DNA from: Christensenella sp. UBA7868
GTDB lineage: Bacteria; Bacillota; Clostridia; Christensenellales; UBA1242
Assembly: GCA_002501285.1 (NCBI GenBank)
Contig: DLSG01000017.1
Coordinates: 1-20,634, forward strand
DNA length: 20,634 nt
Reading direction: 5' to 3'
The first letter of the stretch is position 1. The number at the start of each line of letters is the position of its first letter. The notes beneath the pieces are model-generated. The model searched no databases and was not told where the DNA came from. It saw only the letters and a program-made list of their open reading frames with translations. Positions 14,078 to 20,634 of this stretch are shown piece after piece. The translations under genes and the position numbers were made by a program.

Positions 14078-14105
14078 TTCAAAATACTTTAATATGTGGT
14101 ATAAT
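14078..14105 (+). promoter_or_regulatory. Predicted promoter of ftsK
   Basis: TTCAAA (14078-14083), 16-base spacer ending TGG, TATAAT (14100-14105): a weak -35 with an extended -10. The leader to the TTG start at 14131 holds GGGGGA as ribosome binding site. No clear GC-rich terminator separates this from the acyltransferase gene, so read-through is possible. Confidence 0.55.
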
Positions 14106-14130
14106 ATAATCAAAAAAGGGGGAACAAATT

Positions 14131-16953
14131 TTGCAATATATTTCGCCACTTAATGGTAAACCAAAAAACAACGGCAAAAAGAAACTTGCCATTTGTTTGG
14201 TTGTCCTTTCAAGTATTGCTTATTTTGCTTTGTTTACTGGGCTAATTGGTTTTTTAAAATATTTTTTGTTAGGATTTTTTGGGCTTTTTGCTTATCCGCT
14301 TTTTTTTGGTGGATATTGTTTAAGTTATATGTTTTTTAAAGACAAAAAATTTGTAATGCCAAAACGTTTTATTGTTTATATAAGTTTAGCATTAGTGGGG
14401 ATTTTAGGTATTTTCCATTTGGCGTTTTCATCTTATGTTAGCGTAGCGTCCTATGGTGGATATTTGTCTGAACTTTATAATAGTCAACTTTCAGTTGGCG
14501 GATTGTTAATGGGAATTTTCACTTATCCGTTAATTATATCAATACAATATTTTGGGGCGTATGTAGTTTTTGGAATTTTATTAATTTTTTCTGCTTATAA
14601 AATTATAGACTTTTTCTTAATCAACAAAAATAGTAGCAATTTTATTAAAACAAATAAAAAACAAAAAACTAGAATAGAAGAAGTTAAAATATCAGATGCT
14701 GCAACAAGATATTTAAATGAACAAATATTTAAAGACGAAGAAGAGAAGGTTAAACCTGAAAGTCCTAAAATTACTGTTGATGCTGAAATTGAACAAGAAG
14801 AGAATAAAAGAACTCTTGCAAAACAAAAACTTGGGCTTATGGAAATTAGGAATGGACAGGTTCCAAGGAATAATCAAATAGATACCTTTGAAAAAGTTTA
14901 TGGGAATAATAGGCCTGCGCCAATATTTGAAGAAGAAAGTGCAACCGATGCTGAAATAAATAATAGATTAAATAATTTTGATGCATTTAATTCGTCAAGT
15001 TATTCGGGGAGAAATTATAGCAGTTCTAAAAGTACTAAACAACAAAATTTAGAGTTTTTAAGAGCAACTCTTGATAAGGATTATCACAAACAAACAACCG
15101 AAGAAATCGCTCAAATGAAAAAGCGTAATTTGAATTTAGAAGACAATTTAAAAAATCTTCCAATCAACAATTTTATTAACCAAACTCAACATGATGCCGA
15201 TAATACTACAAATTTTGATGAAAATAACACTAAAAATAACGATTTTAATAGAGAAAATCAACAATATAATCAATCTCTTACTCAAAATCAAAACGATAAA
15301 ATAGACAATAGTGAAAAACCAAAAGAAGAGAATTTGGAAAAACCTTTTGGCGAAAAAGTTAGTGATGTTAAAATTGATGACTTATTAAACAAAGTTAAAA
15401 AGATGGAAACCGAGCAAGAAAATGAGGCTAAAACAAAATATAAGCAGACAAATCTTCTTGAAAAGAAAGGAGAACCTACAAAAGCCACTTATAAAAAACC
15501 TTCTAAATATGTTTATCCAACAACAAATTTATTAAATTCAATTTCAACAGATACAAGTAAATATTGCGAAAACTATCAAGAAAAAGGTCAAATTATTGAA
15601 AGAACGCTTGAAAACTTTAAAGTTCCTGCAAAAGTTATCGGGGTTACTTGTGGCCCAAGCGTTACAAGATTTGAACTTGAAATGCCACCAGGAATTAGTG
15701 TAAATAAAATTAACCAATATTCAAATGATATTGCTATGGCACTCGCTTCTCCTCACGGGGTTAGAATAGAAGCACCAATTCCAGGCAAAAGTGCAGTTGG
15801 GGTTGAAGTTCCAAACGAAGAAATTGCAACAGTTGGTTTAAGAGAGGTTTTGGAAAGCAAAGAATTTTATTCAGCAAAAGGTAAGCTTACTTTTGCTCTT
15901 GGAAAAGATATTAATGGAAACTATCGTGTTTGCAACATGGAAAAAATGCCACACTTATTAATTGCTGGTTCTACAGGAAGCGGAAAAAGTGTTTGCTTGA
16001 ATGTTTTGCTGGTAAGTTTGTTGTATAAATGTAGTCCAGAAGATTTAAGAATAGTGTTGGTTGACCCTAAACGTGTTGAATTTTCTATGTTTAATAATCT
16101 TCCACACTTGTTAATTCCTGAAGTTATTTGTAATTCCGACAAAGCAATTAATGCGTTAAATTATCTTATTAAAGAAATGGAACGCAGGTATGAACTTTTT
16201 GAAGAACTTTATGTTAAAAAACTTGATGAATATAATGAAACTCGTGAAGTTGTAAGCGGAGAAAGAGAAAAACTTCCTTACATTATTATGATTATTGATG
16301 AAATGAATGACTTGATGAGTTCCAACAAAAAGGAAATTGAAGATAGAGTTGTAAGAATTGCTCAAAAAGCAAGAGCAGCAGGTATTCACTTAATTTTGGC
16401 AACTCAAAGACCATCAGTTGACGTAATCACAGGAACAATCAAAACAAATTTACCTTCTCGTATTGCTTTTGCGGTTACAAGTTTTATAGATAGTAAAACA
16501 ATTTTGGATAGACAAGGTGCGGAAAAACTTCTTGGAAAAGGAGATATGCTTTATTATCCACAAGATTTACCAGAACCTTCAAGAATACAATGTGCGTTTG
16601 TTTCTAATGAAGAAGTTAAAGCCGTTATTAATTTTATTAAACAAAACAATGAAAGCGTATTTAGTGATGAGGCAGAGCGTGAAATTAACAAAACAAATGA
16701 ATCGCAATCTCAATCTATGGGGTACGATCCAAATGAACTTGATAGTTTACTTCCAGAGGCACTAAAATATGTTATTGAAATTGGTCAAGCAAGTATTTCA
16801 AAATTGCAACGACATTTTGCACTAGGATTTTCTAGGGCAGGAAAGATTATAGACCAAATGGAACGACTTCGTTACATTTCGCCAGCAGATGGCAGTAGGC
16901 CAAGAACGGTTTATATAACTATGGACGAATATCGTGAAAAATTTGGAGATTAA
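14131..16953 (+). CDS. ftsK: DNA translocase FtsK/SpoIIIE
   Basis: A 940-residue septum-anchored ATPase that pumps double-stranded DNA during chromosome segregation. Order: four or five membrane helices (about 17-170), a long linker (about 175-465) rich in Asn, Gln, Lys and Glu with no fold, then the motor. Walker A GSTGSGKS is at 613-620 and Walker B IIMIIDE ends at 723-724; the following residues are MNDLM instead of the common LADLMM. The alpha domain begins with KVIGVTCGPSVTRFELEMPP. A C-terminal gamma winged-helix domain (about 870-940, QASISKLQRHFALGFSRAGKIIDQME) provides sequence-directed DNA reading. The start is TTG, supported by GGGGGA upstream and by the membrane helix position. 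Heads the ftsK-rimO-pgsA-recA run; rimO begins ten bases after its stop. Confidence 0.96.
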   Translation: MQYISPLNGKPKNNGKKKLAICLVVLSSIAYFALFTGLIGFLKYFLLGFFGLFAYPLFFGGYCLSYMFFKDKKFVMPKRFIVYISLALVGILGIFHLAFSSYVSVASYGGYLSELYNSQLSVGGLLMGIFTYPLIISIQYFGAYVVFGILLIFSAYKIIDFFLINKNSSNFIKTNKKQKTRIEEVKISDAATRYLNEQIFKDEEEKVKPESPKITVDAEIEQEENKRTLAKQKLGLMEIRNGQVPRNNQIDTFEKVYGNNRPAPIFEEESATDAEINNRLNNFDAFNSSSYSGRNYSSSKSTKQQNLEFLRATLDKDYHKQTTEEIAQMKKRNLNLEDNLKNLPINNFINQTQHDADNTTNFDENNTKNNDFNRENQQYNQSLTQNQNDKIDNSEKPKEENLEKPFGEKVSDVKIDDLLNKVKKMETEQENEAKTKYKQTNLLEKKGEPTKATYKKPSKYVYPTTNLLNSISTDTSKYCENYQEKGQIIERTLENFKVPAKVIGVTCGPSVTRFELEMPPGISVNKINQYSNDIAMALASPHGVRIEAPIPGKSAVGVEVPNEEIATVGLREVLESKEFYSAKGKLTFALGKDINGNYRVCNMEKMPHLLIAGSTGSGKSVCLNVLLVSLLYKCSPEDLRIVLVDPKRVEFSMFNNLPHLLIPEVICNSDKAINALNYLIKEMERRYELFEELYVKKLDEYNETREVVSGEREKLPYIIMIIDEMNDLMSSNKKEIEDRVVRIAQKARAAGIHLILATQRPSVDVITGTIKTNLPSRIAFAVTSFIDSKTILDRQGAEKLLGKGDMLYYPQDLPEPSRIQCAFVSNEEVKAVINFIKQNNESVFSDEAEREINKTNESQSQSMGYDPNELDSLLPEALKYVIEIGQASISKLQRHFALGFSRAGKIIDQMERLRYISPADGSRPRTVYITMDEYREKFGD

Positions 16954-16963
16954 AAGGATTTAT

Positions 16964-18301
16964 ATGCTAACTAAAGAAAATTTATTAAAGAAAAAAATTG
17001 CATTAATAACACTGGGGTGCGATAAAAACAGGGTTGATGCCGAACAAATGCTATATTTTTTAAAACAATTTGGCTTTGATTTTACTGATGACCCCAATAA
17101 CGCCGAGATTGTTATTGTGAACACTTGTGCATTTTTAAATGCAAGCCGAAAAGAAAGTTTAGATACGATTTTTCAAATAAAAAACAGTTCTCCAGTGCTT
17201 GAAAAGTTAATAGTTACAGGCTGTTTAAGTGAAAAGAATTTAAGCGAACTAAAAGAAAATTTGTACGAAGCCGATTTAATATTGCCACTTAAAGAAAATA
17301 AATATATAGTTAAACACATTTTATCGTTATATAATATTGATGAAAATTTTGTACCTTCGTTTTGTGATTTAAACAGAGTTGTTTCAACGCCTAAAAATTA
17401 TGCTTATTTAAAAATTGCTGACGGGTGTGACAACTTTTGTTCTTACTGCACTATTCCATTTATTAGGGGAAGATATAAATCGGTGCAAATGGACAGGTTA
17501 CTTGCTGAAGCCCAAAACCTAGTTGATCAAGGTGCCACTGAAATTATTTTAATTGCACAAGATTGCACTAAATACGGCTATGATTTGTATGGTGAATATA
17601 AACTTGTTGAATTAATTCAAAAATTAAGTAAGATTGAAAATTTAAAATGGATTAGACTTTTATATTGTTATCCTGAATTAATTACAGACGAATTAATTAA
17701 CGAAATTGACACAAATGAAAAAGTTGCAAAATATATCGATATTCCGCTTCAACATATATCTAATAGAATTTTAAAACTTATGAACCGAAAAGGTGATAAA
17801 GAAAAGATTGAAGATATTATAAAAAAGTTAAGAAATTGTAAAAATTATATTAGCATCAGAAGCACATTCATTTTAGGTTTTCCGTCAGAAAAAAGAAAAG
17901 ATGTAAATGAGATTAAAGAGTTTTTACAAACTTATAAATTAAATAATGTTGGCTTTTTTGCTTATTCAAAAGAAGAAGGCACAAAAGCATATTATTTAAA
18001 ACATCAAATTCCTAATTTTGTTAAAAATATTAGGGTTAAAAAATTGCAAAAAATTCAAAATGATGTTATAATTAATAATAATAAAAACTTGATTGGAAAA
18101 ACTTTGTGCTGCGTTTGTGAGCAAGGAATAAATGATGAATTAGTCTTTCGAAGTGAGTATAATTCGCCAGTTATTGATACTATTGTTTTTGCGAAAAATG
18201 TTGATAACAAAAATGTTAAAGTTGGAAATTATTATAGCATTAAAATTACAGATGTTGCTGATATAGATTTAATAGGAGAAATTGTTGATGAAATTAAATA
18301 G
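16964..18301 (+). CDS. rimO: Ribosomal protein S12 methylthiotransferase RimO
   Basis: A 445-residue radical SAM enzyme that adds a methylthio group to an Asp of ribosomal protein S12. The N-terminal MTTase domain has cluster cysteines C19, C55 and C87 (GCDKNRVDAEQM, NTCAF, TGCLSE); the radical SAM motif C155-x3-C159-x2-C162 is in DGCDNFCSYCTIPFIRGRY; a TRAM domain ends the protein (about 380-445). GCDKNRVDAE and FIRGRYKS favour RimO over MiaB or MtaB. The ATG at 16964 is chosen over the in-frame ATG at 16934 because it is preceded by AAAGGA, does not overlap ftsK, and fits the family's length. Second gene of the run; the end overlaps pgsA by 14 bases. Confidence 0.94.
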   Translation: MLTKENLLKKKIALITLGCDKNRVDAEQMLYFLKQFGFDFTDDPNNAEIVIVNTCAFLNASRKESLDTIFQIKNSSPVLEKLIVTGCLSEKNLSELKENLYEADLILPLKENKYIVKHILSLYNIDENFVPSFCDLNRVVSTPKNYAYLKIADGCDNFCSYCTIPFIRGRYKSVQMDRLLAEAQNLVDQGATEIILIAQDCTKYGYDLYGEYKLVELIQKLSKIENLKWIRLLYCYPELITDELINEIDTNEKVAKYIDIPLQHISNRILKLMNRKGDKEKIEDIIKKLRNCKNYISIRSTFILGFPSEKRKDVNEIKEFLQTYKLNNVGFFAYSKEEGTKAYYLKHQIPNFVKNIRVKKLQKIQNDVIINNNKNLIGKTLCCVCEQGINDELVFRSEYNSPVIDTIVFAKNVDNKNVKVGNYYSIKITDVADIDLIGEIVDEIK

Positions 18302-18887
18302 ACCAAATAAAATAACTTGTTCAAGAATTGCGGTTATTCCGCTTGTAATATTTTTTTATCTTGCAAGTTTCATTCCTTATGGAATAGGGAAGTTTGTGGC
18401 ACTATTTTTGTTTATGCTTGGCGCTTACACTGATCATCTTGATGGCTACTTTGCAAGAAAATATAACGAAGTTACAAATCTTGGAAAGTTTTTAGATCCT
18501 ATTGCTGACAAACTACTTGTGTTTGCTGCGTTAGTTTTAATTTGTGTTGACCACACAATTATTCCTATTTTTGCCGAATTAGTTTTATTTATTATGCTTG
18601 CAAGAGATTTTATTGTTGGTGCATTAAGACAAGTTGCGGCAAGTAACAATGTTATAATAAGTGCCGATAAATGGGGAAAATTGAAAACAGTTCTTCAAGA
18701 CATTGCTATTTCAGTTTTGCTTGCTTATTCTGCATTAATCACATTAAATTTAACAGTTGCTCTTCCTGCATTATTACTTACAATTTTTATGTATGTAGGA
18801 TATGTTTTAATTGGACTAGCAACATTTGTAAGTATTTTAAGTGGAATTAATTATGTTGTAAAAAATAAACAAGTTTTTGAAAACTAA
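18288..18887 (+). CDS. pgsA: CDP-diacylglycerol--glycerol-3-phosphate 3-phosphatidyltransferase
   Basis: A 199-residue membrane enzyme that makes phosphatidylglycerol phosphate, the committed step to phosphatidylglycerol. The CDP-alcohol phosphotransferase motif D-x2-D-G-x2-A-R-x8-G-x3-D-x3-D is complete, with aspartates at 49, 52, 70 and 74 (DHLDGYFAR ... GKFLDPIAD). About five or six membrane helices. The N-terminus KLNRPNKITCSRIAVIPLVI is typical of PgsA. The ATG at 18288 is preceded by GGAG nine bases upstream; a TTG two codons earlier is less likely. It overlaps the end of rimO by 14 bases, so the two are translationally coupled. The order rimO-pgsA-(cinA)-recA is common in Clostridia, which supports pgsA over other CDP-alcohol transferases; cinA is absent here. 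Confidence 0.94.
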   Translation: MKLNRPNKITCSRIAVIPLVIFFYLASFIPYGIGKFVALFLFMLGAYTDHLDGYFARKYNEVTNLGKFLDPIADKLLVFAALVLICVDHTIIPIFAELVLFIMLARDFIVGALRQVAASNNVIISADKWGKLKTVLQDIAISVLLAYSALITLNLTVALPALLLTIFMYVGYVLIGLATFVSILSGINYVVKNKQVFEN

Positions 18888-18914
18888 AAAATAAAAAATT
18901 AAATGGAGAAAATT

Positions 18915-19907
18915 ATGGACGAAAATAAGAAAAAAGCACTTGATAGTGTAATACTTCAACTTGAAAAACAATTTGGTAAAGGTTCTGTTATTAAAATGGA
19001 TCAACATTTTACAAGCGATATTGATGTTATTCCAACTGGTTGTTTAACACTAGATAAAGCACTAGGAATTGGTGGTGTTCCTCGTGGAAGAATTATTGAA
19101 ATTTATGGGCCAGAAAGCAGTGGTAAAACTACGGTAGCATTAACTATTGTAAGTCAAATGCAAAAAATGGGTGGAACTTGTGCGTTTGTAGATGCCGAAC
19201 ACGCTCTAGACCCTGTTTATGCGGGAAATTTAGGAGTAAACATCAGTGAACTTTATGTTTCTCAACCATCAACAGGTGAAGAAGGTTTGGAAATTTGTGA
19301 AGCACTTGTTAGAAGTGGGGCAATTGATTTGGTTGTAATCGACTCTGTTGCGGCACTTACTCCAAAGGCAGAAATAGACGGCGAAATGGGTGATAGTTTT
19401 ATAGGCTTGCAGGCAAGATTGATGAGCCAAGCATTAAGAAAACTTACTGGTATTGTTTCTAAAACAAACACTTGTGTAATTTTTATTAACCAATTAAGAG
19501 AAAAAGTTGGTGTTATGTTTGGTAGTCCAGAAACAACCACAGGCGGAAAAGCCCTTAAATTTTATTCTTCAATTAGGCTAGATGTTAGAAAAACTGATTC
19601 TATTAAAGTTGGTGATGAAGTTGTGGGAAACAAAACAAAAGTAAAAGTTGTTAAAAATAAATTAGCCCCTCCATTTAAAGTTGCCGAATTTGAAATTATG
19701 TTTGGAAAAGGAATTTCAAAAGTTGGTTGCCTAATAGATTTAGCGGTTAATTATAATATTATTGAAAAAAGCGGTGCTTGGTTTAGTTATAATGGCGAAA
19801 AAATTGGTCAAGGAAAAGAAAATGCAAAAGCCTTTTTAGAATCAAATGAAGCAATTTATAATGAAATTGAAGAAAAAATCAAAGAAAAAATGAAAGAAGA
19901 AGAATAA
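18915..19907 (+). CDS. recA: Recombinase RecA
   Basis: A 330-residue RecA with all core parts: Walker A GPESSGKT at 65-72, the DAEHALDP region, Walker B VVIDSVAAL, loop L1 (MGDSFIG, 158-164), loop L2 (FGSPETTTGG), and KVKVVKNKLAPPFK. It forms filaments on single-stranded DNA for strand exchange and SOS activation. The ATG at 18915 is chosen over the in-frame one at 18903 because GGAG lies six bases upstream of it and overlaps the earlier ATG. The acidic C-terminal tail is short (EEIKEKMKEEE). Oddity: the almost invariant L1 histidine (His163 in E. coli) is Phe162 here. Only 27 bases separate it from pgsA and no promoter or LexA-type GAAC-N4-GTTC box is visible there, so it seems to be expressed from upstream. 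Confidence 0.98.
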   Translation: MDENKKKALDSVILQLEKQFGKGSVIKMDQHFTSDIDVIPTGCLTLDKALGIGGVPRGRIIEIYGPESSGKTTVALTIVSQMQKMGGTCAFVDAEHALDPVYAGNLGVNISELYVSQPSTGEEGLEICEALVRSGAIDLVVIDSVAALTPKAEIDGEMGDSFIGLQARLMSQALRKLTGIVSKTNTCVIFINQLREKVGVMFGSPETTTGGKALKFYSSIRLDVRKTDSIKVGDEVVGNKTKVKVVKNKLAPPFKVAEFEIMFGKGISKVGCLIDLAVNYNIIEKSGAWFSYNGEKIGQGKENAKAFLESNEAIYNEIEEKIKEKMKEEE

Positions 19908-19935
19908 AAATTTGTTATTATAAAGGAGAATTGTA

Positions 19936-20544
19936 ATGAGAGAATTTTTAAAAAACATTAAAGTTTGGTCTTTTTTAGAAGCAGCATTTTGTATTGTTTT
20001 TGGTATAATGCTAATTGCATTTCAAGATTTTACAAAACTTGCAATAATTTACACTTTTGGTGGTTTAATTATGCTTATGGGTTTTGTAAAAATTTGTAAC
20101 TATTTTGGTTACGGGATTGAACCTTTTGGGTTTGTTGGAGGACTAATTGACATATCTTTATCAATAATTATTTTTGCGGGAAAAAATCGGCTTAATAATA
20201 TGAACCTATTTTCATTATTTTTTGGAATAATCTTCATTGTTAAAAGCATTTTCTCAATTCAATGGTCTATGGACTGTTTAAAAATGGGCGCAAAATATTG
20301 GTGGCTAGATTTATTATTCTCATTGTTAATTTTTGCTCTTGGAGTTTTAGTTTTAGCAAGTCCAGTTAGTGAAACAGTTTTATTGATTTTAATTGGCGTT
20401 ATGCTAATTCTTGATGGTATTTATTCAATTGTGGATACTATTGTAGTATCAAAAAAAATCAAAAAATTTAGAAAATCATTTAAAAGTTTGTTCTCTAATG
20501 ATGAAAAAATTTATCTTGACGAAAATGATTATGATACTAAATAG
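19936..20544 (+). CDS. DUF308 (HdeD-like) membrane protein
   Basis: A 202-residue protein with about six membrane helices arranged as repeated hairpins (WSFLEAAFCIVFGIMLIAF, LAIIYTFGGLIMLMGFVKI, FVGGLIDISLSIIIFAG, LFSLFFGIIFIVKSIFSIQW, WWLDLLFSLLIFALGVLVLA, VLLILIGVMLILDGIYSIVD) and a charged C-terminal tail. This repeat of short helix pairs with small residues is DUF308/HdeD; HdeD itself is an acid-resistance membrane protein in E. coli, but Firmicute members have no proven role. The ATG has AAAGGAG eight bases upstream. It lies 28 bases after recA with no terminator between, so it is probably the last gene of the same transcript. In many Clostridia rny (RNase Y) stands at this place instead. 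Confidence 0.85.
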   Translation: MREFLKNIKVWSFLEAAFCIVFGIMLIAFQDFTKLAIIYTFGGLIMLMGFVKICNYFGYGIEPFGFVGGLIDISLSIIIFAGKNRLNNMNLFSLFFGIIFIVKSIFSIQWSMDCLKMGAKYWWLDLLFSLLIFALGVLVLASPVSETVLLILIGVMLILDGIYSIVDTIVVSKKIKKFRKSFKSLFSNDEKIYLDENDYDTK

Positions 20545-20577
20545 TTGTTTTTAAAAAAAGTAAAATAATTTGTAAAT

Positions 20578-20607
20578 AAAAAACCTTTCTTAAATGAAAG
20601 GTTTTTT
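20578..20607 (+). terminator. Terminator at the end of the ftsK-DUF308 run
   Basis: Stem AAAAAACCTTTC (20578-20589) with GAAAGGTTTTTT (20596-20607), loop TTAAAT. It works in both directions and is the first clear terminator after ftsK begins. Confidence 0.88.
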
Positions 20608-20634
20608 GTTTTAAAATCAAAATAAATAAATCAA

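Noticed and set aside
16517..16765. An 82-codon frame inside ftsK in another frame.
   Set aside because: Overlaps the motor and gamma domains of FtsK fully; no independent signals.
1..20634. CRISPR array, tRNA, rRNA, transposase, integrase or prophage cluster.
   Set aside because: No regularly spaced repeats, no cloverleaf with T-loop GTTCRA pattern noticed, no DDE or integrase motifs; the 508-residue protein alone is not evidence of a prophage.

Overview
The window is AT-rich chromosomal DNA from a low-GC Firmicute, most probably an uncultured, gut-type member of the Clostridia. Support: strong AGGAG-type ribosome binding sites, TTG and GTG starts beside ATG, many hairpin-plus-T-run terminators, a DUF421-DUF4363 pair, a TasA-like secreted protein with a SipW-type signal peptide, and a core run ftsK-rimO-pgsA-recA of the kind seen near pnp in Firmicutes. 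The genetic code is standard: tryptophan is read from TGG, and TGA closes one gene. No rRNA, tRNA, CRISPR array, transposase or integrase was seen. The species cannot be named from this sequence.

Layout. Positions 1-1925 hold a small two-LysM protein (minus) and a divergent SpoVB/MurJ-type flippase. Positions 1926-2946 are accessory. They contain a possible short untranslated transcript, a SLOG-like gene on the minus strand whose reading frame is split at a seven-A run, and an 80-residue XRE repressor reading the other way. The two genes are separated by a 33-bp palindrome that overlaps both -35 elements. Positions 2964-4134 carry DUF421 and DUF4363 membrane proteins with a 4-base overlap, facing cysS (minus, 4217-5608).

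Positions 5609-9030 are a second accessory stretch: a TasA-like surface protein with a codon bias suggesting high expression, a DUF4238 protein bracketed by two nearly identical terminator hairpins, and an unrecognised 508-residue protein on the minus strand. A lipoprotein follows at 9348-10040. From 10427 to the end the content is mostly housekeeping: pnp, an inserted membrane acyltransferase, then the run ftsK, rimO, pgsA, recA and a DUF308 membrane protein, with no clear terminator until 20578.

The most interesting signals are in 1939-2661. The SLOG-like gene is listed by any ATG-based caller as an 86-residue protein, but about 80 further codons lie open in the -1 frame directly after the heptamer A AAA AAG, the slippery site used by dnaX and several IS elements. 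This is either a programmed -1 frameshift or a recent one-base loss. The palindrome next to it, built from two CCAAATTTGG boxes, looks like the operator of the neighbouring XRE protein. The other notable signals are the hairpin placed at the predicted 5' end of the tasA-like mRNA, the paired hairpins around the DUF4238 gene, and a His-to-Phe change in loop L1 of RecA.
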